Shown here piece by piece: positions 47,365-60,360 of a stretch of 64,000 nucleotides of DNA. Within the stretch, counting starts at the first letter, position 1, and every line of letters begins with the position of its first letter. A program made the position numbers and the translations under genes. This stretch comes from Lonicera japonica (lineage: Eukaryota; Streptophyta; Magnoliopsida; Dipsacales; Caprifoliaceae), in assembly GCA_021464415.1 (NCBI GenBank), contig JAKCWG010000239.1, forward strand, positions 1 to 64,000. The letters run 5' to 3'. The notes under the pieces were generated by a model, which did no database searches, had not been told where the DNA came from, and was given only the letters and a program-made list of their open reading frames with translations.

Positions 47365-48185
47365 GCAACCAGAAGGTGCTAAATGCATTTAGCACCTTCT
47401 GAACAATAACCAAAAAATGCTAAATGCACAACCAGAAGGTGCTAAATGCATTTAGTACCACCTGCACAACAACCAGAAGGTGCTAAATGCATTTAGCACC
47501 ACCTGGACACAAACCAGAAGGTGCTAAATGCATTTAACACCTTCTGAACAATACTGAACAATAACGAAAAAATGCTAAATGTACAACCAGAAGGTGCTAA
47601 ATGCATTTAGCACCTTCTGAATAATAACAAAAAAATGTTAAATGCACAACCAGAAGGTGCTAAATGCATTTAGCACCTTCTGAATAATAACAAAAAAATG
47701 TTAAATGCACAACCAGAAGGTGCTAAATGCATTTAGCACCACCTGGACAACAACCAGAAGGTGCTAAATGCATTTAGCACCACCTGAACACCAACCAGAA
47801 GGTGCTAAATGCATTTAGCACCTTCTAAATAATAACAAAAAAATGTTAAATGCACAACCAGAAGGTGCTAAATGCATTTAGCACCACCTGGACACCAACC
47901 AGAAAGTGCTAAATGCATTTAGCACCTTCTGAATAATAACCAGAAAATGTTAAATGCACAGCCAGAAGGTGCTAAATGCATTTAGCACCACCTGGACACC
48001 AACCAGAAGGTGCTAAATGCATTTAGCACCTTCTGAATAATAACAAAAAAATGTTAAATGCACAACCAGAAGGTGCTAAATGCATTTAGCACCACCTGGA
48101 CAACAACCAGAAGGTGCTAAATGCATTTAGCACCACCTGGACACCAACCAGAAGGTGCTAAATGCATTTAGCACCTTCTGAATAA
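47365..48185. repeat. Palindromic minisatellite array B
   Basis: About 16 full palindromes with core GTGCTAAATGCATTTAGCAC alternate with half units of the type AAATGTTAAATGCACAACC. Full units are joined by CACCTGGACACCAACCAGAA or CTTCTGAATAATAAC. The higher-order pattern of full and half units is more regular than in array A. Confidence 0.9.
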
Positions 48186-49250
48186 TAACCAGAAAATGTT
48201 AAATACACAACCAGTAAATCAAACTTAGATCTGTGTATATATACTCCATCTTCTTCTTCTTCTCAACTACTTTCTTAGAAGTTGAACGGAAATGAAGATT
48301 GTTAGATTTCAACCATAGGGCCAAGCTTAAAATGAAGTTTGGGCGTGGGGGCGAGAAGATGAGAAGAGCCGATGAGGATCTGAAACCCAATTGAGGTTCT
48401 TCAATTTTCTAAGTTTAGCTTAATTTCCTAATTTCTATGTAATGCGAGAAACATTTTCATGATAATTTTTTCCATATTAAAAAAAAAAAACTTGAAGGAA
48501 GCCAAAACACAAACAACAATAGATTCTGAGTCCCAAATAATAAATTAGAGAAATAAATGAGGTGAATATATAGATGAATAAATAGAAAGTATCACTGACC
48601 TTGATCCATTGCAGACAACTTCCTTTTGACCATTGAACCAATTTGTTTATAGAAAAATCAAGTTTCGCTCTCTGTGTTTGCAGGTTCAGCAATGTTTAGA
48701 GAGAGAGAGAGAGGACGATGACTTTTCTCACCCACTCCCAAAAGTGGACACATCAACTTTTTAGTTGGGGGTATTTTTGTCCATCAACATTTATCATTTT
48801 CCTTAAAATAAATTAATATTATGAAAAGTGTCCTTATTGTAAAATCAAATTATGAAATTAGTACTACTTCCTTTTATTAAACATGAGTCCGTCCTTAGAG
48901 TTATAAAACATTACGGATCGAGGCCTTATAACCCATTATCTCTTTTTTTTAAATCACTAGCCACCTTAGAAGATTAGAGTCATACCATAAATAACCAAAA
49001 AAGATACGTATAGAGCGGCATACAATAAGGCCATCCCCGAGACCCCAAAAAACACTAAAGAAATGAGAAATTATTAAAGTAAGATTGATTATTTTATTAA
49101 ATTAAGATTGATGCAATTATTAAATTAAGATTAAAACAATATATAATTGCAGAAAAAATTATATCTAAGAAGTTCACGTATAAAATGGTATTCAAACATA
49201 CAATTCAACTATTTAAAAATCTCACGATTTCATTCACATCCTAGAACCCA
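48186..49250. other. No gene; one short LINE 3'-end fragment
   Basis: At about 48946-49050 a T run followed by AAATCACTAGCCACCTTAGA and GGCCATCCCCGAGACC matches the LINE end at 52.64-52.75 kb, a 5'-truncated copy on the - strand. Otherwise only short frames. Confidence 0.5.
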
Positions 49251-49393
49251 ACAGGTGGTCCAGATCCTAGACTTTCTACTTTGTTCTCTTCATCTGTTCT
49301 TTTGTTGGTTACAAGTTTTTTAATATCAAATTATGTGTCATATTTTTATTTATTTATGTATGATAATTAAATTACAGGTGGTGTTACTGAAAC

Positions 49394-49690
49394 TTAGGCA
49401 CTGTTTTATAACATAGAAAAGGAAAATAAAATCATGTGATTTGGTAAGAAATTGTAAAATAAGTCGAGGCATGTGATAAAATATTCTTCATTCCATGCTT
49501 ATTTTATGAGTAGATGTTCTCAATCCTTCATAATTTTTTGTGAAAAAAATTTCATCCTCAACAACTAAAAAAAATTTCTTCATGAAAAAAGTCACAAAGT
49601 AAAAAAATTACATCTCACAACATGTCTCAATCTCACAAAAATTAACTAATTTTATTTTTTTTATCATATTGTTATCAAATAGACCCATGC
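49394..49690. mobile_element. MITE-like insert in exon 2 of NLP gene 4
   Basis: It splits GTTACTGAAAC...GCCAACAATAATTG, which is contiguous in the other copies. The ends are imperfectly inverted (GGCACTGTTTTATAACA / TGTTATCAAATAGACCC). The target duplication is not clear. Confidence 0.6.
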
Positions 49691-49840
49691 CAACAATAAT
49701 TGAGGGAATGTTCAAGAGTGTTTAAAATATATACTTTGCAACCCTGAATACACTGATTGGGCCAAGGTTCTTCTAATTCAATTTTGGGCTCCTACTAGTA
49801 GAGTAGTAGTAGTACGATTGGGAGCGCGGTGTGTCTATAA

Positions 49841-50397
49841 GTTATATATTAGATTGTATATTGGGTAGGGGTTTTTTATGCCAATAGGTGTATAAGTATA
49901 TAGTGCACGCGTGTAATATATATTAGATTGTATATTATAAGTTAAAATATTTTTTAATTTTAATAATAAGTAGAGTTTTTTATTTTTCATTTATTCTGGT
50001 ATTTTAGTTTAGATTTTTTCTTTATAATTTTATACATTTTATTTTAAAATTTTGAATATTAAGAATTATGTGTTTTAATGTTGATTTGCTTCTTAAATTT
50101 TTAAATATTGATATTAAATTTGATTATTGAAGTTGATTTGTTTATGAAATTGTTATTTGATAAATTAATATTTAGATTAATATATGTGTTTGTTGGACGT
50201 TGGTTATAGTAAGATGAATATTGAGTTGATAAAAATATATAATTAATTTTAGTATATCATTTTTAACTTTTTCAAAATATCAAAATAAAATGGAAAAGTA
50301 TTTTAGTAAAAATTTAGCCTAGAAACATAATTCTTGAGTTTGATTTGGCTTAAATTTTTTTTTGGCCCCACCTGAAATTTATTCCTGGCTCCGCCAC
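49841..50397. mobile_element. 557-bp insert in exon 2 of NLP gene 4
   Basis: It is bounded by the 9-bp repeat TGTCTATAA (49832-49840, 50398-50406), inside a codon run shared with the paralogues (GTGTCTATAACATCAAATCA). AT-rich, without inverted ends, and it finishes CCTGGCTCCGCCAC. Non-coding; the class is uncertain. Confidence 0.75.
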
Positions 50398-50819
50398 TGT
50401 CTATAACATCAAATCAAACTGGTATTAAGCGAATTGAGAGAGGAGTTTGTGAGTACAGGAAGCATTGTACTTGCCCTGAATTTAATGCATTCCAACATGA
50501 AGAAGAAGATGCAAATGAATTTGGTAGTATAATTAGGCGAGTCTTCAGGCGTAAAGTAGCAGAATCCACTAAAGCTTTTACTACGAAAGACAATTTGCTG
50601 CGTGATTGTGCTCATAAATGCGCAGCATAAGGAGATCTATGTTTCTGCCCCTCTTCAAACCTTCCAGCGGGTGCCGTTCCTGTGTACTTGAGCTCTTATA
50701 TTCTTCCAAAAGAAGTTTCTTTTTAGATGATCCATACATCCTACCCAACTTTTATTTAAGGTTCGTGCTCCCTTAGTTCCACAAATTTTCCCAAAGTGAA
50801 AGAAAAATACTTCCTCTTT

Positions 50820-51048
50820 TACAATCTACTTTTCATTTTCAAAAGGAAGAAGAGAAGTAGACTCTTGTTAATTTGTAATGGAGAGAGTATTTAGTTGCCA
50901 ATTTACACGTGATAGATAAGAAAATAATCATCACAATCTACTTTCATTTTCAAAAGGAAGAAGAGAAGTAGACTCTTGTTAATTTGGGATGGAGAGAGTA
51001 TTTAGTTGCCAATTTACACGTGATAGATAAGAAAATAATCATCTTTAG
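50820..51048. repeat. Tandem duplication of ~114 bp in intron 2 of gene 4
   Basis: The block starting CAATCTACTTTTCATTTTC and ending AGAAAATAATCATC is repeated once (about 50821-50933 and 50934-51046), with few differences. It includes part of the Stowaway-like block. Confidence 0.8.
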
Positions 51049-52629
51049 CCTGAATAAATGTGGACCCTTAGTAGAGTAGAATTGCTAATAAGGATTAAAG
51101 CAATGTTAGCAGTAAAGACTCTTAAAAGGGCTGAAAATATGGCTTTAGGAAATACTTCTAAAATCAACTTTCTTTATATTGCACAACCTGAAATCAAGTT
51201 ACATGGATTATTAATGTAGTAATATATTATTGTTACAAAAGCAGTGTGCCATTTTCATCTTTGTTTCTAGGGAATATTGTCTTCCATTTCAAAGTGATAT
51301 CAAGATTACTCTGTCAAAATTTCTCTAAGTTAGCACTTTACTTGCAGAAACTAAGCTTGATAAATCCCTCCCCTCTCATGTTGCTAGTAAGTTACATGAC
51401 CTCTTTTTCTTCCAAAAACGTGTTGTGTACTGATCTTTTAACTGATATCTTATCCTGAAATTACTGCATACATGCTCAACAGGAAAGTGCAGAATAGAAG
51501 AGATCAATAAGGCATTGCAAGTGGAGAGTACAACACACCAATTACTCCTTGCTCAGATTTAGCACTGCCATGGCCTATGTTAATAGCCCGGGCAAGCGCT
51601 GCCATTCCCCTTATTTAAGTTGCAGCAATATATTTTCATCATCTATATCTTGGAATTGTGATGCATATTTCCATTGTAAGATGAAAGACTTCAACCATTG
51701 GTGTAAGAGCTATAATATTGCAAAGGGTCAGGGTATTGTTGTAAGGCACTTTTATACCATACGCCTTACTTCTGCAGGGATGTAACCATAGTCCCTGTAG
51801 CTGAGAACCCCTTATCCAATACTGCATGTGTGTATAAGTTAACTGGCTGTTATGCAGTTTGGTTGCATAGTACTTGCCCCAAGAATCATGATTATGTGCT
51901 AGCGTTCTTCGTGCCACCTTGCAACACAATCTATGGAGATCTGTAGACATACTTGGAGATGCTATTGGCAACAGTGAAGAAACAATTTCCCAGTTTTAAA
52001 ATTGGTTCAGTGGTAGAGGAATCATGTGTTAAAGTTTCTGAGATTCTTGTCAATTATGATGAAGCTTATTCTGCTATGATATCCCAAACTACTAGCGTTC
52101 AACCCATACCCAAATCCTTTGCAAATGAATGGCAAACAGTGCAGAACAAAGTGGTACATGAAACGGATATAGACAACGCATCAAATATTCTTGGTTTGGA
52201 ACAAAATGGCATGTTTGTTTGTCATTCATAGAAAACAGCTGGAGAGGAATTGTTTGTCGAGGCTGCTATGAATGATGAACTAACCATAAGTCTTCCACCC
52301 ATGCCTGAATCTTTGCGAAATGAAAATGAAGTGGTGCAGCAACTATCAGATGATGAACCAACCATGGAAGAAGCTGTTAGAAAGAATGAATTGAATGTTG
52401 CGATTGTAAAGCAAATCGGTGCGGCTGTTACATCTTCAGAGAGAATATTCAGCATAGCAAACGCATAGGAGAGAGAGAGAGAATATAAAACAACTGACAT
52501 TACACTAAGTCGCGAGGATCTCACAAAACATTTTGAAAAGAAGCTTGACAATGCTACATAGACACTTACGGGTAAGTAGGTACTTTAAGCACATGATAGT
52601 TGTTTCATATTTATTTTCAACTTATATAC

Positions 52630-54465
52630 CTTTCTTTTCTTTTTTTTAATAAAATCACTAGCCTCCTTAGAGAACTAGTGTCCTGCCATAAATAACCAAA
52701 AAGATACATAGAGAGGGGGATACAATAAGGCCATCCCCGGGACCCCAAAACATCAATGAAATGAGCAAAAATTACGAGATGGACTAAAGGATAAGACCGA
52801 AAGTACACTAAGCAATTCAAAACAAGAAGATAAATTCTAAACAAATGACTGTAAAATAAACTAGACAGATTATGCGGAAAGAACCATCTGGTCGACCGCA
52901 AATGAAGAAGGCTATGCATGGTTTTGCTACATTGACTAATTGATCCACTACTTCAATATCTTCTTTTTTCTTATTATCCTATAAATGGACTTGCCATTGA
53001 TATAGAGGTTGGGAAGAAGAAAAGAAATTAGATTGAGCTTCTTCAAGAGGTTTTCCTGGTGCAACTTCAACTTCCTTCTTTTCTCTAATTAAAGCTTTCT
53101 TCAATTTATTTTTCTTGTTTAGAGAAAGAGTTATTCCTTTCTTCTTCCTTTGTGCTCTTGTTTGAATAAGAAAGGGAACATACTCTAATCCACATTTTGA
53201 GGAAGAGCCATGGCTAGATATGGAAATATGAGAATTGCCATGTGGTGGAGACACAATACCTTCTTCATCATTGTTATTGGCTATAGCTCTTCAAATTATA
53301 CATCAGCTTTAGCTTCCCATGATTTGAAAGGTTCATCATCAGCCATATTTTCCCAATTAAGAGCCTCCTGGACATTGAGCACTGAGGCCTATGGACTGCT
53401 ATAAATTGGTTGGAGTTTGCAAGTGAGTAGAAGCCACTACAATCATTAAAATGCTCTTGATTCTCAATATAATTCTCTTCTGAAGAATGATCCCAAGCTT
53501 CACCATCACCATCATCATCATCATTTAACAAGTGCTCACTAAGAGGAGAGTACTTATTATTATGTCTAGATCTAGTAAATTGTTGAGTGTGGGAGTCTGA
53601 TTTTGATCTGCCATAATTGGATTGTGAAGATCTCATAGAGTGTTTTCTGAATTGTGGAAGAGGCCTGCCATCCCAATCATTATCAACAGAGTTAGATAAG
53701 GTAACCGATTGGTTGGTGAGGGATCTATTCAAGCAAGGGGAAGGGATCTTTTCAAGCAAGGGGAAGGGCTATGCTGATTGAAAGAAGAATTGCTAGATGG
53801 TAGAACTGCTTTGTAGGAATTGGTTTTAGAAGCATTAGTTTGTTCTATAGAATCAGAACTTTGAAGAAGATTGGATTGACTGTTATGACTAATAGAAACA
53901 TACTTAGAAGGACTATGATCAAGCTAGGTTTGTATTGGCATGATTAGTGGGGGGATCAAAGCTGGAAATGACAGGAATAGTGGGAGGAGAAGACTGAGAA
54001 GAAACAGTTAGCATAAAAGAAGCTTTTTTTTGCCTTGAATCAAATTTTGTGGTGCATTGGAGATTAGCGGGAAGGGCAGCCTCACTGTTTTTGTTGGGAG
54101 AAGGAAGTTTGCAATGGTCATTATGGCTTGCTTCTTGCATCTTTTTAAGGCTTCTACTCTATCCCACAAGATGATCAATAGTATAACAGTGCAAGCAAAA
54201 GCCTAGAATTTCATATAAGACAGCAACTTCAAAGCTATATCCTTCTCTTTCCACCAAAAGTCTAGAAGGAAAAGGATGGAGCAGATCTACCTTAACTTGC
54301 ATTCTAACAAAGTGACCAAAAACAAAACCCATGGTTTGTGGATCAATAGCTTGAGGAATCCCACCAAACTAGCAATATTGATGAGCATTTGAGGATCCCA
54401 ATATTCTTGTGTGATTTCATGAAGCTTGATCTAAATCTGTTTGGTAGTTTTTTTCTGGTTGACAG
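52630..54465 (-). mobile_element. L1 LINE remnant with ORF1-like region
   Basis: The T run at about 52637-52650 is the poly-A end of a - strand element that replaced the 3' end of NLP gene 4. The ORF1-like part (about 54380-53920) reads VDLLHPFPSRLLVEREGYSF, then FCLHCYTIDH, the DUF4283 and zinc-knuckle style of plant L1 ORF1. Low-complexity acidic frames follow (53759-53274). ORF2 with endonuclease and RT was not recognised, so it is internally deleted. Confidence 0.6.
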
Positions 54466-54469
54466 GGTT

Positions 54470-56132
54470 TAAGTTTTTACTTACACATTATTAGTTCTAT
54501 ATGCAATAAGTAAGGTAGAATTATCACTAATGTTTTTAACAACACATTGATCGGATCTAAAAATCATTTCGTGTCCTTTATCACAAAGTTGACTAATGCT
54601 AAGTAAATTATGCTTTAAACCTTCAACTAGTAAAACATTGTCCATACAAATAGAGTTATTACCAGCCTTGCCAATACCAATGACCTTTCATTTGGCATTA
54701 TCTCTAAAAGTTACATTCCCTCCTCTTTTGGAAATGAGACTCAAGAAGTTGTTTTTGTCTCCCGTCATCTGTTTAGAACAACCGCTATCCAAAAACCATT
54801 TGGTTTTGCTACTTTTTTCCTTCAAGCACACCTACACTATAATTTTGAGTAACTTTTCCCTTTAGTATCTAAAATGTGTTGGGTCTTTTGGGTTAGCATA
54901 CATGATAGTTCCTTTTGGAACCCAAGCAAGTTTTCTTTTTGGAAAACTTTTGTTTTAATAGAAGCAATGGTCCACATGATAAGAATTTCTACCACAATAC
55001 GAACAAAGCTAAGTGGGATCATGAGGTGTATGTTTTGAAGAACCTTTTATAATCTTTTTGGTTATCAAATTGATTGTAACCCAAACCAGCTTTATCAAAA
55101 ACACATTTTTGTACTCCTAATAGTTTATCCAAGTTTTCCCTTCCATTGGTGAACTTGGTTAGACTATTAGTTAAGTCCTCTACTTGATCTTTTAACTTAG
55201 CATTTTCTAATACAAGTGTGTTTGGAATTTTGTTTTCTTTTCCCTTTTTCAAAGTTTCAATATCATTTTTCAAACAATGTTTTCCTTTTCAAAAATTTCA
55301 CACTTGGTAGAAATTGTGAAGTTGTCCTTTTTTGAGATTTGCATAACTTTTCAAAAGAGTATTGAATTTAATATGAAATTCTTCAAACATTTTATATAAC
55401 TCATCATAGTTATTCTCGTCATTATAATTATTAGAATCATTATCACTAAAAGAGTTATAGTTATATTGTACCTCATCTTCTTGAGTAACTAGGCAAGGGT
55501 TTGCCGTTTCCTCGTCACTAGAATCGCCATTGGATTCTTCACTTTTTGAGTTCCTCCATGTGCCTTTGAGAGCATGTTTTACTTGCTCAAAGACTTTATC
55601 TCTCTTTTCCTTTCTTCTAACTGGACAATTGGTTTTGAAATGCCCTGGTTCATGGCAATAGAAGCATTTCTTGACTTCTTTATTTTCAACCTTCGGTTGA
55701 GAAGGTCTATCATGGTTTCTTCTAGATGAAGAGACTTTGTTTTTTCCCTTTTCCTTAATAGCTCTTCTTCTTAGTTAAAAATTTCATGAATTTTTTAGAT
55801 ATAAGTGCCATGTCTTCATCTCCTCCTATTGACTCCCTTTTATTCTCATTTTAACATACTTTGAGGGCTAGAGTCTTCTTTGACTTGAAGTCTACCTCTT
55901 CTTCTCTATTTAGTTATTTCGCATGAGTTTTGAGAGAATCCAAAAGCTCATCCATGCTAAATGTTTTGAGATTCTTTGCTTCTTGAATCGCCGTCACCTT
56001 TGGTTGCCACTTCTTTGGAAAAATCCTAAGAATTTTTCTTATCTTATCTTCATTAGAATAAACATTTTCAAGAAGATCCAAATCTATAATAATAATAGAA
56101 AATCTACTATACATGGAGGTAAGATGTAACAA
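54470..56132 (-). pseudogene. Ty1-copia gag/protease-region fragment
   Basis: On the - strand in order: gag helix region (NEDKIRKILRIFPKKWQPKV, 56132-55914), a CCHC knuckle (CFYCHEPGHFKTNC, about 55660), acidic and coiled-coil segments, and a second cysteine cluster (CSYCGRNSYHVDHC, about 55000). Then comes the gag-pre-integrase part (SLISKRGGNVTF, HNLLSISQLCDKGHEMIFRS) to about 54490. Frames are broken by stops. No LTRs; it abuts the LINE. Confidence 0.75.
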
Positions 56133-58250
56133 CCCGCCTAATTAAGTAGGTGTTAACGGATGTTGTATAAGATTAACAATAGATAACAAAAGATTTAAAG
56201 CAATAACACACGCCAAGACAGAGAAATCTAACAAAAATTTAGAATGACTTATACGTAACTCAAGAATAACTCAAGGAAATACCATCATGTAAACAAACCA
56301 AAATATCACATGGCATTGAATGCTTCTCAATCTGATTACAATCCTAACACGAAAACAGTTTAACAACAAACCAACATTGTCATCTGACAAACTAAAATCC
56401 AAAACTTGAGAATAATATGGTCTACAGGTAGAATTATGTAATTTTCAAAAACTTGATGGTACTTTGGGTAATTACAAGAGTTATGGGAATTATAGGATAA
56501 AATTATGTAATTTTCAAAAACTTGAGGGTACTTTGGGTAATTACGAGAGTTATGGGAATTATAGGATAAAATTATGTAATTTTCAAAAAGTTGAGGGTAC
56601 TTTGGGTAATTACGAGAGTTATGGGAATTATAGGATAAAATTATGTAATTTTCAAAAACCTGAGGGTACTTTGGGTAATTACGAGAGTTATAGGATTTTT
56701 AGAGTAAATTATGTATTAACCTAAGTGCATATGTTATAAGAGTTTTGAAGGTTTGAAAGGTAAAAGTATGTAAGTTTCAAAAATTGAATGTTACTGTTGA
56801 GATGATTATGTGAATTAATGAATCAAGATCAACAAAACAGCATGGAAAGTATCCTTAACCTATAAGCAATACTTTTATATATTAAAGTTATCGAACATGC
56901 TCAAACAACACTTCACTAATACATGCATAACATACATTATCTTTCAATAGATCACCAAACACAAGCATGCACATTTTTTAGTAGACCACACCACGATCAC
57001 GATCTACCCTATTATCCTTATCATTAGCATGGAAATTGCATCGAAGAACACCCTGAGCATCCAGATATGGGAAAACTCGAGAAAAGAGAAGCTAGAGAGA
57101 GAATAAGAGAATGAGAAAAAAAAAGCCCGCTTGTGGGACAAAACCTCCTCCATCGACTGTCACAAGGCAATCCTACCACAAATTTTGGCATTTTTCAATA
57201 GGGGAACTTCAAAGTGATTTTTCTTGACCTTTGTGTAGAAAAAACACACACACGCACGATAATATCCAATGTAAGATTCTAAGTCATTTCTTCAAAATCA
57301 CGAGAGAGCATAAACTGTAAAGAAATCTCTGATCTCTAGAAGGTTGAAAGCTAGCATTAAGAATGAGAAAATATCATAATAAGATGGGAATAGAAAAAAT
57401 TGAAAGAGTAGAAAAGAGAAAAATCCCGCATAAGCGCCCAGAGCGAGCGAGAGAAACAGAAATGTAGAGTGGCAGGGAGAGCCATACCAAGAGTGACAGC
57501 TAGGCCAAACCGGCTTAGGGGCTTCGTCTTAGGTGAGTAAGGCTCCTGATCACGCCAAACGGGAAAAGAAGCTCCTGGCCAAAAACAGAAAAGGCAGGAA
57601 AAGCTTTCCCGAATGAGGGAGAAATAAGGATATCGAAAAATAGAAAATGATGTGGGCCCACACTTTTCTCTGAATATCCAATGAACATTACGAGATCAGA
57701 GATTTCTATAAAGATATTCCCTTCTCAGCTAGATAAAAGAAGGAATGACTTAGAAACAAGCAAAAGATTGAGTCATCACTACGCACGAACTACGAGAATT
57801 GAGAAAATCCATCTTGGAAACTACTCTTTTGGAAAAAAATAAACTTATAAAACGAGTTTTCAAAAATTCCCAAAGAAAGAAAAACTTTTAGAATGGGTAT
57901 ATAAACTCCCAACGAGCTCTTTTTTCTTCAGAGAATTCTCTCTCTCCTTCTCATCAGATTATCGAAGTTACTACTACAGAGAACAAGATTCCTCAGCATA
58001 TCACACAAGTCTTTTTCGGGGGCAATCCATTCACATAAGCCTTTCTATAGGTAAAACATCACTCACGAGTCCTTTCTACATGCACAAGCCCTCTCCGGAG
58101 GCAATCCATTCACATAAGCCTTTTCTACAGGCAAAACATCACTCATAAGTCCTTTTTACAGGAACAAACACTAAGTCCTCACTATAGGCAAATCAGAAAG
58201 CACAAGCCCTCGCCAGAGGCAAAACCCTGACAAAGCCCTCCCTAGAGGCA
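56128..58250. other. LTR-like non-coding DNA
   Basis: It opens TGTAACAACCCGCCTAATTA, like many plant gypsy LTR starts. It has a promoter-like TATAAACTCCC at about 57900 followed by a TCTCTCTCC stretch. No protein. Ends not established. Confidence 0.35.
56436..56705 (+). repeat. 69-bp tandem repeat, about four copies
   Basis: The unit reads GGTAATTACGAGAGTTATGG...AATTTTCAAAAACTTGAGGG. The last copy is truncated. Because 69 is a multiple of three it stays open in one frame, but there is no start context or family match; I treat it as non-coding. Confidence 0.9.
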
Positions 58251-58259
58251 GCTCTTGTT

Positions 58260-59190
58260 CTTTCTTTCTTTTTTACAGAACAAGCTATCCTAGAGAGGCA
58301 AGTGTAGCAATGATAGTCCTCCCATCTAAGGCAAAAAGAACAAGCCCTCCCAGAGAGGCAAGTGTAGCAATGGTAGTCCTCCTATCTGAGGCGAGAAGAT
58401 CAAAGTCCTCCTAGAGAGGCAAGTGGAGCAATGGTAGTCCTCCCACCTGAGACGAAAAGAACAAGTTCTCCCAGAAAGGCAAGTGGAGCAATGGTAGTCC
58501 TCTCATTTGAAGCGAGAAAAAAAAAGCCCTCCCAGAGAGGCAAGTGTAGTAATGGTAGTCCTCCCATCTGAGACGAAAAGAACAAGCCCTCCCATAGAGG
58601 CAAGTGTAGCAATGGTTGTCCTCCCATCTGAGGCAAGAAGATCAAAGTCCTCCCAGAGTGGCAAGTGTAGTAATGGTTGTCCTCTCATCTGAGGCGAGAA
58701 GATCAAAGTCCTCCCAGAGAGGCAAGTGGAGAAATGGTAGTCCTCTCACCTGAAGCGAAAAGAACAAGTTCTCCCAGAGAGGCAAGTGGAGCAATGGTAG
58801 TCCTCTCATCTGAAGCGAGAATAAAAAGCCCTCCCAGAGAGGCAAGTGTAGTAATGGTAGTCCTCCCATCTGAGACGAAAAGAACAAGCCCTCCCAGAGA
58901 GGCAAGTGTAGCAATGGTTGTCCTCCCATCTGAGGCGAGAAGATCAAAGTCCTCCCAAAGTGGCAAGTGTAGCAATGGTTGTCCTCCCATCTGAGGCGAG
59001 AAGATCAAAGTCCTCCCAGAGAGGCAAGTGTAGTAATGGTAGTCCTCCCACCTGAGGTGAGAAGAGCAAGTCCTCCCAGAGAGGCAAGTGGAGCAATGGT
59101 AGTCCTCCCACCTGAGGCGAGAAGATCAAGTCCTCCCGAGAGGTAGTGGAGCAAGGGTAGTCCTCCCATCTGAAGCGAGTGGAGCAAATC
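58260..59190. repeat. ~60-bp minisatellite, about 15 copies
   Basis: The unit is CAAGCCCTCCCAGAGAGGCA then AGTGTAGCAATGGTAGTCCT then CCCATCTGAGGCGAGAAGAT, with point changes and alternating AAGAAC/AAGATC ends. Because 60 is divisible by three, long open frames appear on both strands; these are by-products. It sits in a larger block of degenerate CAAGCC...GGAGGCA repeats (58020-59320). Confidence 0.9.
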
Positions 59191-60360
59191 AAGCCCTCCG
59201 AAGAAGCAACGAGCTGAGGTAATAAAAGCCCTCTTCGGAGGTAGTGTAAGTCCTTTATATAGGCACAAGCCCTATCCGAAGGCAAACCAAAACATAAGCC
59301 CTCTCTGGAGGCACTCACAAGCACTTCTACATGCATACACTCTCTTAGGGTTCTTGCGGAAGTCACAAATCGAAATCTCTTCCAGTCGCCTCAATTCCTT
59401 GCAAGCAAGGAGCTTGAGTCGAGAGAGTCTGTATACACTCCAATTTACGACCCCCGCAAGAAACCTTATTTATTTACTTAGTTATTCTCTATTTTTAAGC
59501 TTAAATTTTGATTTTGGTAGTTTAGCATTTTTTAGGCTTGTTTTGCTTTTTCTTTGTTTTTGCCCACTTTTTGTCCCACATTGGATGGGAGTGAAAAGTG
59601 AGGCCTTGGGTTTCCTTATAAATAAGGGGCTAAGGCATGTGTTTTGAGGAGGGCCAAATGAGAAGGATCATGTAAGAGCTTTTTTGGCCATTGAACCCAT
59701 AATTCTCATTAGTATAAGATTTTTCTACTCTTTTATTAGAAATGTCGAGAATTATGCTCTAGTCAATTTTATTAGGTTCTTAGAAAATAAGAATCTTTTC
59801 AGTATAAAATTTGTACTTGGAGTGTCAGTCTTTATCAACGCCGAAGGTCTGTCCGCTTCTCTCCTATTTTATCGTCGGGAAGGTAATTATTTGACCATTT
59901 CTTTTATTTAAGTTTATTATTGTTATTATATGCGTGCTTGTCTTATTTTAATTAATTTTATTATATTTTAATTAAGTTTATTCTATGCGTGTTTGTCTTA
60001 TTTTAATTAAGCTAATTATATGCGTACTTGTTTTAAGTTTATTATATATGTCTTTATTTTATTAAAGTTTATTATCTAGACTTGCTTAATTAAAGTTTAT
60101 TATATATACATACTTGTTTATTTTTTCGGAAGTATTATAAATGAGTAAGGAGTTGGCTTGCTTAGGTCAACATAAACCGAAATCATTTACTTTCACTATC
60201 ATCCGAGCCTTTCTTTTAATTGAGTTTATTATATGCATACTTGTTTATTATTTTAATTGAGTTTATTACTTGTTTAACTTTAATTAAAAGTATATTTTCT
60301 ATATTAGAAACTCTCATAGAATTCACATCGAGTCCGAAACTCACCCACGCATTAGAGCAC
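59191..60360. other. AT-rich repeats, no gene
   Basis: The motif GTTTATTATATGCGTACTTG with TTATTTTAATTAA recurs several times at 59915-60265. GGGAAGGTAATTA (59877) and CATAAACCGAAATCATTTA (60171) recur at 60855 and 60998, so two related LTR-type blocks lie here. Confidence 0.45.

Larger units (their letters stand above)
49260..52575 (+). pseudogene. NLP gene 4 pseudogene, disrupted by two insertions
   Basis: It begins in intron 1; exon 1 is not found. Exon 2 (from about 49380) is split by inserts at about 49394-49690 and 49841-50397 and resumes at about 50407 (RIERGVCEYRKHC). The exon 3 equivalent is at about 51348-51386. Exon 4 starts near 51483 with a 1-bp loss, lacks part of the LPLAQIWIPCC block near 51560, and has stops at about 51943, 52228, 52466 and 52557. 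A GTAAGT donor remains at about 52572, but exon 5 (RWP-RK end and PB1) is missing. Its exon 4 is closest in wording to gene 1 (FNHWCKSYNIAKGQGIV). Confidence 0.9.

Noticed and set aside
56464..56724. Repeat protein with GNYESYGNYRIKL units
   Set aside because: Produced by the 69-bp tandem repeat inside LTR-like DNA; no evidence of a gene.
58400..59366. Several 80-140 codon repetitive proteins on both strands
   Set aside because: By-products of the 60-bp minisatellite; open on both strands with no start or family support.
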